A stretch of 32,569 nt of DNA from a bacterium (GTDB taxonomy: Bacteria; Bacillota; Limnochordia; DTU080; RSA5). The notes under the pieces are model-generated. The model saw nothing but the letters and a program-made list of their open reading frames with translations. It did no database searches and had not been told where the DNA came from. Below, in pieces: positions 7,374-14,430 of the stretch (position 1 is its first letter; each line of letters opens with the position of its first letter). The position numbers were made by a program, and so were the translations under genes. The stretch lies in assembly GCA_002919195.1 (NCBI GenBank), contig PKEU01000168.1:1-32569 (forward strand), written 5' to 3'.

Positions 7374-9304
7374 GCCTGGTTCAACTGCGGGGCGTGCACC
7401 GCTACTACGGGGCCTACCACGTCCTCGGCCCCGTCGATCTCGAAATCCATCATCAAGATCGCATCGGGCTGATCGGGCCCAACGGCTCCGGCAAGAGCTC
7501 CCTTCTCGACATCATCGCTGGCGCCGAGCCCGACGAGGGTGTCGTGTCGCGGGCAAGGGGCCTCCGCATCGGGTACCTGCGGCAAGAGACGCCGATAGGA
7601 AGCGACCTGACACTTTACCAGTACGCCCTGGAGGCCTTTCGCCACCTGGAAGAAATCGAGGAAAACTTGCGGTCCCTCGAAGCCCGCATGGCTGATCCCA
7701 GGGTGCAAAGCGATCCTGATGCCTTGGAGTCGACCATGGGGACCTACCAGCGTCTCCTGACGCAGCTCCAAGAGGGCGGCGGTCTCGAAAAGGAAGCGCG
7801 CGCCAAGGGAGTGCTCTTTGGCCTCGGCTTTCGCGAGGAGGACCTCGCCAAACCCTTCGACGAGCTGTCCGGAGGGCAGAGGGCCCGGGCGCAGCTGGCC
7901 AGGACGCTGCTCAGCCAGCCCGACCTGCTCCTCCTCGACGAGCCCACCAACCACCTGGACCTGGAAGCGGTCGAATGGCTCCAGGGTTTCCTCAGCCGTT
8001 TCTCCAAGAGCTTGGTTTTGGTCTCCCATGACCGGTACCTCCTGCGGGCGGTGGCCAACAAGATCTGGGAGATTGAAGGAACCGGCGTCCTGGTCTTTAG
8101 AGGGGGATACGACGCCTCCCGCGAGCAGGCGGCGCAGCGCCGGGAGCAGATGGCCAAGCGGTACGAGGCGGCGCAGCAAGAGCGCGCCCGGCTGGAGGCG
8201 TTTATCCGCAAGTACAAGGCGGGAAGCCGGGCGACCCAGGCCAAAAGCCGGGAAAAGCGCTTGCAGCGGATGGAGGACGTCCCTCCGCCTCCCGAGGAGG
8301 CCCGGCGGGCAAAATTTACTGTTCCTCTCGGGCACCGGAGCGAACGCCGGGTGTGTACCCTGGAGGGCGTGAGCTTGGGCTATTCAGGTCGGGTGGTGCT
8401 GAAAGATCTCGATCTTGAGATCACCCGGGGCCAGCGTATCGGCATCGCCGGTCCCAACGGCTCGGGAAAGAGCACACTGCTCGCGGCCCTCGCGGGGGAG
8501 CTCGCGCCCCTCGAGGGCAGGATCGACTGGGGCAGAGGGGTTGTCCCAGCGTACTTCTCCCAGATGCGGACAGATCTCGATGAAACTCAAAGCGTCCTTG
8601 AAACCGTCCTCGACGCTTCAGGACAGCTGGTCGAGGAAGCCCGGAGTTTCCTGGCGCGCTTTCTTTTCCGGGGCGACGCTGTCTTTAAGAAAGCCGGCGA
8701 CCTCAGCGGCGGGGAAAAGAGCCGCCTGGCTCTCGCGCGGCTCCTTGTGCGGGGGGGCAACTTCCTGCTCCTCGACGAGCCCACCAACCACTTGGACATC
8801 GGCATGCAGGAGGCGTTGGAGGAGGCTCTGGAAGCCTACGAGGGGACTTTGCTCTTTGTCACCCACGACCGGAGGCTCTTGGACTCGCTGGCCCAGAGCA
8901 TCTGGTGGATCGAGGACGGAAGCCTCCACGTCATCGACGGCGGTTACGAGGCGCTGTCGCTCTGGCTGGCGGCCAGGCGAAAAGCTCTGGACGTGGTGGC
9001 GGACGAACGAACGGCGGACCGGCGGCCAGGCTCCTCGCTAGGGGTCCGGCAGCAAACGGGGCGGCCCGGCGCAAAGGACCGGGCGCGGGCCCGCGAGCGC
9101 GAGCGTCGCCTTGGGGAGATCGAAGCCGAGGTGGAGCGCCTTGCAGCTCGCAAAGCCCAGCTCGAAGAGGCGCTGGCCGACCCGGAAACCTACCAAGATC
9201 CGCAGAAGGCGGCTGAAATAGCCCTGGAGCACGCTGAGGTAGCAAAAGACCTGGAGGAGCGAGAAGCCCTCTGGCTCCAACTCGCGGATGGTCAGGAGGA
9301 TTGA
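7370..9304 (+). CDS. ABC-F family ATPase (Uup/EttA-like)
   Basis: The protein (644 residues) has two ABC ATPase domains and no membrane segments, the mark of the ABC-F group, whose members act on the ribosome rather than in transport. Walker A motifs are GPNGSGKSS (36-44) and GPNGSGKST (about 357-365). The signatures LSGGQRARAQ and LSGGEKSRLA are each followed by LLLDEPTNHLD. A charged linker of about 80 residues lies between the domains, and a C-terminal coiled coil (about 560-640) resembles the Uup DNA-binding tail. The ATG overlaps the lpxD stop (ATGA), so the two are translationally coupled. Why a ribosome or DNA-acting ATPase sits in an outer-membrane unit is not explained by the sequence. 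The exact subfamily is uncertain. Confidence 0.95.
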   Translation: MSLVQLRGVHRYYGAYHVLGPVDLEIHHQDRIGLIGPNGSGKSSLLDIIAGAEPDEGVVSRARGLRIGYLRQETPIGSDLTLYQYALEAFRHLEEIEENLRSLEARMADPRVQSDPDALESTMGTYQRLLTQLQEGGGLEKEARAKGVLFGLGFREEDLAKPFDELSGGQRARAQLARTLLSQPDLLLLDEPTNHLDLEAVEWLQGFLSRFSKSLVLVSHDRYLLRAVANKIWEIEGTGVLVFRGGYDASREQAAQRREQMAKRYEAAQQERARLEAFIRKYKAGSRATQAKSREKRLQRMEDVPPPPEEARRAKFTVPLGHRSERRVCTLEGVSLGYSGRVVLKDLDLEITRGQRIGIAGPNGSGKSTLLAALAGELAPLEGRIDWGRGVVPAYFSQMRTDLDETQSVLETVLDASGQLVEEARSFLARFLFRGDAVFKKAGDLSGGEKSRLALARLLVRGGNFLLLDEPTNHLDIGMQEALEEALEAYEGTLLFVTHDRRLLDSLAQSIWWIEDGSLHVIDGGYEALSLWLAARRKALDVVADERTADRRPGSSLGVRQQTGRPGAKDRARARERERRLGEIEAEVERLAARKAQLEEALADPETYQDPQKAAEIALEHAEVAKDLEEREALWLQLADGQED

Positions 9305-9316
9305 CACTATTTTCCT

Positions 9317-9349
9317 GGTGGAGGAGATCCAGCACGACCAGCGAAAACC
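9317..9349 (+). repeat. Possible degenerate copy of the GCAGGAGGAA ... GAA element
   Basis: Just after the ABC-F stop, a GGAGGAG run is followed about 20 bases later by GCGAAAAC. This resembles the spacing of the clearer elements at 331-361 and 32397-32427, but the match is loose and could be chance. Confidence 0.2.
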
Positions 9350-9385
9350 CGATGTCTAGGGGTGGTCGGCCAGCTTCTTGCAACA

Positions 9386-9416
9386 AGAGGGGGCAACGCA
9401 CCCCTTCTCGGTTTTT
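9386..9416 (+). terminator. Probable rho-independent terminator after the ABC-F gene
   Basis: AGAGGGGG (9386-9393) pairs with CCCCTTCT (9401-9408) over 8 bp with one G-U pair and a CAACGCA loop, then CGG and a run of five T (9412-9416). This would end the tamB to ABC-F transcript. The T run starts three bases after the stem, which lowers confidence slightly. Confidence 0.6.
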
Positions 9417-9474
9417 ATAGGCGAGCGGGGCCGCTTGGCCGGGGGCTGATCTTTACAGTTGGGAGGTCGCCTGT

Positions 9475-10104
9475 ATGGCGAAGAAACGCACGCGTCTTGG
9501 TTTGATCACAATGATGACCTTGGTCATGGTGTCGCTCGGACTTGGGACCGGCGCGGCTTACGCCGCGAGCGTCTCCGGCGCGACCGGACTGATTTACGTA
9601 CCCAGCGCCGACACGCTGGCAGCGCGTGAGGCCGAGATCAGCGTCCGCTACCTTGACGGCCGGCTCTCGTCATCGTTTATGTACGGGGTGTTTGACCAGA
9701 TCGAGATCGGCGTCAACAACATCCGGGCTAATGGCGACACGTCCGATCTGGGCATCGTCCTCAAAGGGACTGCGGTTCAAGAGACGGCGGACAGCCCGGC
9801 CATCGCGGTGGGATTTGAAACGGGACAGGGTTACGTGGTTGCGAGCAAGCGGCTAGCTCCGTGGCTGCGCGGCCATGCCGGTTTTGGCTACGGCGATCTG
9901 GAGGGCCTTTTCGCCGGCGTCTCGCTGGTCGTCAATACGACTTCGGGCGGTGGGGGCCCGGCGACCACCGTGTTGGCCGAATACACTCCGAAAGGCCTCA
10001 ATGCCGGGGTGAGAATGGTCTTTTCGCCGCTGATCTCGGTGGATGTGGCGTTGATCGATCTCAAGGAGCTTTCCGCCGGGGTCGCGCTCCGCACTCGGTT
10101 TTAG
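9475..10104 (+). CDS. Small exported beta-barrel-like protein, possibly YjbH-like
   Basis: The 209-residue protein has a clear signal peptide (basic MAKKRTR, hydrophobic core, cut near AYAA at about residue 26). The mature part is made of alternating short beta strands rich in Gly and aromatics. It ends in ALRTRF, and a final Phe is the usual outer-membrane barrel signal read by BamA. The opening GATGLIYVPSADTLAAREAE resembles the first strand and turn of YjbH/DUF940-type outer-membrane proteins, but the protein is much shorter than full YjbH, so this is only a family-level guess. A barrel of about 8-10 strands would fit. GGGAGGT at 9461-9467 supports the ATG. It stands alone between a terminator and a strong hairpin, so it may be expressed as its own unit. 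Confidence 0.6.
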   Translation: MAKKRTRLGLITMMTLVMVSLGLGTGAAYAASVSGATGLIYVPSADTLAAREAEISVRYLDGRLSSSFMYGVFDQIEIGVNNIRANGDTSDLGIVLKGTAVQETADSPAIAVGFETGQGYVVASKRLAPWLRGHAGFGYGDLEGLFAGVSLVVNTTSGGGGPATTVLAEYTPKGLNAGVRMVFSPLISVDVALIDLKELSAGVALRTRF

Positions 10105-10165
10105 GCAGTTTGAGGCCGGTTTTCAGCTGGCTGTAGGAAAAGGCGGATCTTCAATCTAAAGACAA

Positions 10166-10212
10166 TGCCGCCGGCGCGGCCGGTCCCTTTCGGCCGGTCG
10201 CGCCCTGCGGCA
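10166..10212 (+). repeat. Long GC-rich hairpin between the barrel gene and the LptF/G gene
   Basis: TGCCGC (10166-10171) plus GGCGCGGCCGG (10173-10183) pair with CCGGTCGCGCC (10194-10204) plus GCGGCA (10207-10212). That gives 17 bp with one G-U pair and a small C versus CT internal loop around a 10-base loop. No T run follows on either strand, so it is not a classic intrinsic terminator. A 10-bp palindrome GCACGCGTGC follows at 10219-10228. Confidence 0.6.
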
Positions 10213-10264
10213 GTGCGAGCACGCGTGCTTCACGTCGGGCGCTTGGGGGGTATGGGGGAAGCGC

Positions 10265-11341
10265 ATGCGGATCGTCGATCGGTATACGGCCCGCGAATTT
10301 TTCGGACCCTTTTTCGCTGCCGTAGGCGGCTTTACCGTCATGCTCCTCAGCGGCCTGTTGTTTGAGCTGACGGATCTGATCGTCGATAAGAAGATGGCCA
10401 TCGAGACGGTGATCCGCATGCTGTTTTACCGGATCCCCGGCGTGGTGGTCGTAACCCTTCCTATCGCTGTCCTCTTTGGGACGCTGCTCTCGCTGACTCG
10501 CCTCGCTAAGGACAGCGAGCTGACGGTGTTTCTCAGCACCGGCACCCCGTTTCGCAGGCTTGCCGCGCCCATCCTCGTGCTCGCGGCGTTGGTGAGCCTT
10601 GTGGCCTACGTCCTCAACGAGTGGATCGTTCCCGAGAGCAATCACCGGGCGGAAACCCTCTTTCGCCAAGCCTTGTTTCGCGATCCCTTGCCCACGGTGG
10701 AGCAGGGCGTCTTTTTCCGGGGCGGCGACGGGCGAGTCTTTTACGTTGAAGAGGTCGACCGGCGAACCCGCACCATGAAAAACATCATGATCTACATCGT
10801 GGGGGATGGGGCCTATCCCGAGATGATCACCGCCGCCCGGGGCAGGTACGAGGATCACGTCTGGCACCTCGAAGACGGTATCCGCAAGAAACTCGACGAC
10901 CGCGGCTATACGCTGGAAGACTCGGGTTTCGCGAGCCTTTCGTTCCCCATGCGTGAGGATTTTGACGTGTATCTTGGCAACCAGCGGACCACCGATGAGA
11001 TGACCCGGCGGGAGCTGGCCCAGCACATCGAGCTTTTCAAGCGGAGCGGTCTCGACGTCAAGCGGTTTGAAGTGGAGTACCACATGAAGGCCGCCCTCCC
11101 CATGGCAGGGCTCCTATGGGCTTTGGTAGGCGCTCCGTTGGCGCTCCGCTCGAGCCGAGGCGGCCGGTTTTTTGGCATTGTGGCGAGCATTGTCCTCGCG
11201 CTGGCCTACTTTGTCCTCTCCTCGCTCTTTCGCTCTCTGGGCGGCAACGGCATCGTCGATCCTTTCGTCGCCGGATGGACCACCAACCTCCTCTTTGCGG
11301 CGGCCGGCTGCTTCCTCCTGTACCGCGCCGATCGGGTGTGA
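10265..11341 (+). CDS. LptF/LptG family LPS export permease (YjgP/YjgQ)
   Basis: This 358-residue protein has the LptF/LptG layout. Three membrane helices come first (about residues 15-37, 55-77 and 98-118), then a periplasmic beta-jellyroll of about 140 residues, then three C-terminal helices (about 277-295, 302-322 and 333-353). The opening DRYTAREFFGPFF is the family's N-terminal coupling-helix region, and the NEWIVPESN stretch after helix 3 is typical. With LptB it forms the inner-membrane complex that pulls LPS out of the membrane. A second member of the family lies at 29845-30945; I cannot say which is LptF and which LptG. A GGGGGAAG precedes the ATG. lptD follows 102 bp downstream, so this unit joins extraction and insertion. 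Confidence 0.93.
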   Translation: MRIVDRYTAREFFGPFFAAVGGFTVMLLSGLLFELTDLIVDKKMAIETVIRMLFYRIPGVVVVTLPIAVLFGTLLSLTRLAKDSELTVFLSTGTPFRRLAAPILVLAALVSLVAYVLNEWIVPESNHRAETLFRQALFRDPLPTVEQGVFFRGGDGRVFYVEEVDRRTRTMKNIMIYIVGDGAYPEMITAARGRYEDHVWHLEDGIRKKLDDRGYTLEDSGFASLSFPMREDFDVYLGNQRTTDEMTRRELAQHIELFKRSGLDVKRFEVEYHMKAALPMAGLLWALVGAPLALRSSRGGRFFGIVASIVLALAYFVLSSLFRSLGGNGIVDPFVAGWTTNLLFAAAGCFLLYRADRV

Positions 11342-11443
11342 GGGACGAGGGTAAAAGCAGATAGTGCCACAAGGGGAAGGCGCGTTTTCCGTGGAAGGAA
11401 GGCCGGGCACCCCATAGTCACTCCGGCTCAGGAGGGAGCGCGT

Positions 11444-13645
11444 TTGCCCACGCCGGCATTGCGGCGAACGGTGAAGAGACTCATCACGATTTTCCCGGCG
11501 TTGTTTCTCGGGATCGCCGCGACGCTCACGGGATTCGCGGCGGAACGGGCGTGGATCACGACGGATGGCGTCCTCAGCTACGATGGGGACGACTGGATCG
11601 CGGTGGGAGGCGTCCGCCTGGTCCAGGGCGAGACCGAGATCCGCGCTGAGCGGCTCCGTTATGACGTCGACGCCGAGCTGGTCTACTTTGACGGCAACGT
11701 CCTCATGACGCAAGGGGACGACCAGGTGAGAGGCTCTTCGCTGGTCTACAACGTGGCGACGAGCTCCGGTACCATCTCGGACGCTCAAGTGAGCTACATC
11801 GTCGAAGGCGTTCGCGATCCCGTCTACCTCTTGGGCCCCACGATCGAGTTTTCGCCGGGTCAGGCCACGGTCTACGACGGTCGCCTGACGACGTGCCTCC
11901 CGATCACCGCCCCCGGGTATTACCTGCAGAGCCGTCGCATCGACATTTACCCGGGAGACCGCATCGTGGTCCGCAACGTGCGCTTTGTCGAGAGCGGCAT
12001 GACGTTGTTTTACTGGCCGTACGTCACGATCTCGCTGCGAGAAGGCAGGCCCAGCCGGATCAGTTTCCCCGAGATCGGCCGCAACAGCGAAGACGGCTGG
12101 TACGTGAGGGTGTCGTACGCGTACGACGGGCCGGGCGACGGGTATGGCGAAGCGATCGTCGACGTGACCGAGCGCCGCGGCATCGGCACCGGCGTGAACC
12201 ACACCTACCGGGATCGCCCCGACAGCAAGGGGAGCTTCACCGCCTACCGGCGGGCCAACAGGGCGACGGGGCATGACGATCTCCTTTTGGGCTTGAAAGA
12301 GTCCTTCCCTTTGAGCGACGGACTCAAAGTCGACCTGGAGACGGCTTACTTCACCGAAGCGGGCGAGGATGGGGAGGAAGAGCGCACCGCCCAGTTGATC
12401 GCGGGGATCCAACACGAAACGACCCGCTCGTCCACTCAAGCGGAGTGGGCCGGGGAGACCACCTGGAACGGCGGTATGGAGCATGCCAGCCGCGGCGATT
12501 TCGATCATTCGGGGAGGGCCGGCAGCCTCAGTTGGCGGTTGAACGTTGACACGTTCCGCCACCTGACGGACCAAGAGCTCTTGAAAGAAGCCCTGGCCTA
12601 CCATGCCAGCGCGACGCAGCGAGGGAGCGGTTACACGCTCCAGTTGACGATGGAAAAGCGGATGCACTCGTCGTTATTCAGCAAAGATCCCGTCACGCCC
12701 GCATGGCGGAGCATCTCGCGGCTTCCCGAAGCCAACCTTACCCTCGACCTTGAACGCTTGGTTTCGCCGCGCCTTCCGGTGGAGCTCGGCGTAGGCTACG
12801 GCAGGCTGGCTGAGGAGCAGCGGGTGGGAAGCGAATACGTCGAGGTCGCCGCCGGCCGGACGCTCGCGGCTTTCCGCCTCAAACCGGGGAGCCTCTCTTT
12901 AGGAGCTCTCGGCCGGTGGAGCTACCGGGCCGGAGCGGAGATGCGCCAGTATTCGACGGGCGAGAGGCGTTGGATCCTCTCCGCCGATCACCAGTACCGG
13001 CTGCCTCTCGGACGTGCTTGGTCGCTCTTGGGCGTCTACGCCTACCGCGAGGCTTTTGGCGACCCGTCGCCTTTTCGGTATGCGGACACCGTCAGCGAGT
13101 ACGAGCGAGTGACGGGCCGCTTGCAGTACCTCAGCGGACCGGTGAGTTTGAGCCTTTCGACCGGATACGATTTTCGCAACGCTCGGCTGCTCGATCTGGT
13201 GGGGCAAGCTTCGTACAGGACCAGCGGGGGTACGGCACTGACGCTGCAAGGCGCTTACTCCCTTGAGCAACAAAGGCCGACCTACGCGGCCGGGAGCGTC
13301 ACCGTCTATCCTAGAGAGGGCTGGATGATGACGGGTTCGGCCCGGTACGACTTCGAAAGGCAAGACTTTGACCGCATTCAAGGGACGATCTCCTACGCCT
13401 TTCCGGGATGGCGCCTGGATTATACGGCGATCTACAACGGCGTGACGGACGCCTTTGTCGCTGGAGAGGCCGCGCTCGTCCGCGATCTGGGTTGCCGCCA
13501 GGTGGGGCTCCGGTACGATCCCGTCGACGAGGCCGTCTGGCTCGAGTACCAGATCACGGCCCTGCCCGGTCCGGGGGTGCGGATCGGGGCGAGCCGCGAG
13601 CGCCTGCTGTTTGACCCGGAACCCCTCACGGACATCTTTGAGTAA
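11444..13645 (+). CDS. lptD: LptD (OstA/Imp) LPS-assembly outer-membrane protein
   Basis: LptD is the barrel that places LPS in the outer leaflet. The TTG at 11444 has GGAGGGAG 5 bases upstream and opens a signal peptide (hydrophobic core at about residues 13-27, cut near GFAA). Residues about 35-145 form an OstA/LptA-type domain, with repeats such as AVGGVRLVQGETEIRAERL and YFDGNVLMTQGDDQVRG. The motif TTCLPITAPGYYL follows, then a large Tyr/Arg-rich barrel to residue 733. Only two cysteines exist, C151 in TTC and C684 in DLGCRQV; they lie where E. coli LptD has its N-terminal and C-terminal disulfide partners. The protein is a little shorter than E. coli LptD (784). lptC begins 16 bp after its stop. 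No lptE is seen. Confidence 0.92.
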   Translation: MPTPALRRTVKRLITIFPALFLGIAATLTGFAAERAWITTDGVLSYDGDDWIAVGGVRLVQGETEIRAERLRYDVDAELVYFDGNVLMTQGDDQVRGSSLVYNVATSSGTISDAQVSYIVEGVRDPVYLLGPTIEFSPGQATVYDGRLTTCLPITAPGYYLQSRRIDIYPGDRIVVRNVRFVESGMTLFYWPYVTISLREGRPSRISFPEIGRNSEDGWYVRVSYAYDGPGDGYGEAIVDVTERRGIGTGVNHTYRDRPDSKGSFTAYRRANRATGHDDLLLGLKESFPLSDGLKVDLETAYFTEAGEDGEEERTAQLIAGIQHETTRSSTQAEWAGETTWNGGMEHASRGDFDHSGRAGSLSWRLNVDTFRHLTDQELLKEALAYHASATQRGSGYTLQLTMEKRMHSSLFSKDPVTPAWRSISRLPEANLTLDLERLVSPRLPVELGVGYGRLAEEQRVGSEYVEVAAGRTLAAFRLKPGSLSLGALGRWSYRAGAEMRQYSTGERRWILSADHQYRLPLGRAWSLLGVYAYREAFGDPSPFRYADTVSEYERVTGRLQYLSGPVSLSLSTGYDFRNARLLDLVGQASYRTSGGTALTLQGAYSLEQQRPTYAAGSVTVYPREGWMMTGSARYDFERQDFDRIQGTISYAFPGWRLDYTAIYNGVTDAFVAGEAALVRDLGCRQVGLRYDPVDEAVWLEYQITALPGPGVRIGASRERLLFDPEPLTDIFE

Positions 13646-13661
13646 AGTCCGAGGTGAGCTT

Positions 13662-14309
13662 GTGCAACCCCGAGTGCGCCTGGCCGTCATTGCGATTTTG
13701 ATGGTGACCGTGGCGGTGCTTGCCCTCCGGTACGTCAGTGACGCTCCCGGCGCGGGCGGCGGGGAAGAAGGCCCGGCGACGACCCGGTTTACTGCGCCGC
13801 GGTTTGTCGGCTACCACCAGGGCGTCCGGCAATGGGAGCTGGAGGCCGACGAGATCGAGGAGCGCCAAGATGAGAAAGGCGGCCGCCTCGTTCACCTCAC
13901 CCGGGTGCGCCACGGGATCCTCTACCGGGACGGGGAAGAGAGCATGCGCTTTGAGGCCGATCGAGGCGTGTGGCACGAGAAAAGCAGCGACCTCACGCTC
14001 GAGGGCAATGTCGTCTTTACCAACCAAGACGGGATGCGCTTCACCACCGAGGTGGTCTACTGGAACGCCGACACCGAGGCGCTCAGCTCACCAACGCCGG
14101 TGCGCATCACCTACAAGGATCAAGAGTTTGTGGCCGATCAGCTCGACGCCGACGTCAAAGCTGACGTCTACCGGTTTATCGGGAACGTCCGGTGGACCAA
14201 CGAGGCCGGCGCTTTGGTCCGCGCGCATTTGGCCGTCTACTCCGATGAAAAAGGCGTCTTGGAGTTTGTGGATCTTGACGGTCCCGCGCAGTTGATCGTC
14301 GAGCGGTAA
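13662..14309 (+). CDS. lptC: LptC-like bitopic periplasmic LPS transport protein
   Basis: The frame is open well upstream inside lptD, but the GTG at 13662 is preferred. It follows the lptD stop by 16 bp, has GAGGTGA at 13651-13657, and starts a typical LptC membrane anchor (residues about 5-24). The 215-residue product then carries FVGYHQGVRQWELEADEIE, the LptC family opening, followed by repeated beta strands (LTLEGNVVFTNQDGMRFTTE, FIGNVRWTNEAGALVRA) of the LptA/LptC jellyroll. LptC receives LPS from LptB2FG and passes it along the periplasmic bridge. E. coli LptC is 191 residues, and the extra length at the end could supply another jellyroll edge. No separate lptA is found here, so LptC and the LptD N-domain may bridge directly. 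It could also be read as an LptA/LptC hybrid. Confidence 0.85.
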   Translation: MQPRVRLAVIAILMVTVAVLALRYVSDAPGAGGGEEGPATTRFTAPRFVGYHQGVRQWELEADEIEERQDEKGGRLVHLTRVRHGILYRDGEESMRFEADRGVWHEKSSDLTLEGNVVFTNQDGMRFTTEVVYWNADTEALSSPTPVRITYKDQEFVADQLDADVKADVYRFIGNVRWTNEAGALVRAHLAVYSDEKGVLEFVDLDGPAQLIVER

Positions 14310-14387
14310 GCGCCTCCAACTCTTGGATTTGCCGGACGATCCCGGCCCGGAGGGAAGGAGTTGCCGCCCGTGCCCCTTTGCCTCCTA

Positions 14388-14396
14388 TGCTACAAT
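14388..14396 (+). promoter_or_regulatory. Extended -10 promoter for the transporter pair
   Basis: TGCTACAAT fits the extended -10 form TGnTAnAAT. No good -35 is seen at the right distance, which is common for extended -10 promoters. The predicted RNA start (about 14403) is upstream of the ribosome binding site and the GTG at 14431. Confidence 0.6.
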
Positions 14397-14430
14397 CAAG
14401 GTGTGTAGCTGGGGAAAAGGGGGTCGCGGG

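Noticed and set aside
11114-12667. Long minus-strand open frame (517 codons) over the LptF/G and lptD genes
   Set aside because: Antisense to two well-supported genes, crosses their intergenic gap and shows no family features; a shadow of codon bias.
14323-14430. Extra 36 N-terminal codons on the unrecognised membrane protein
   Set aside because: The stretch contains the extended -10 promoter and has Cys/Pro-rich non-coding character; the GTG at 14431 has the better ribosome binding site.
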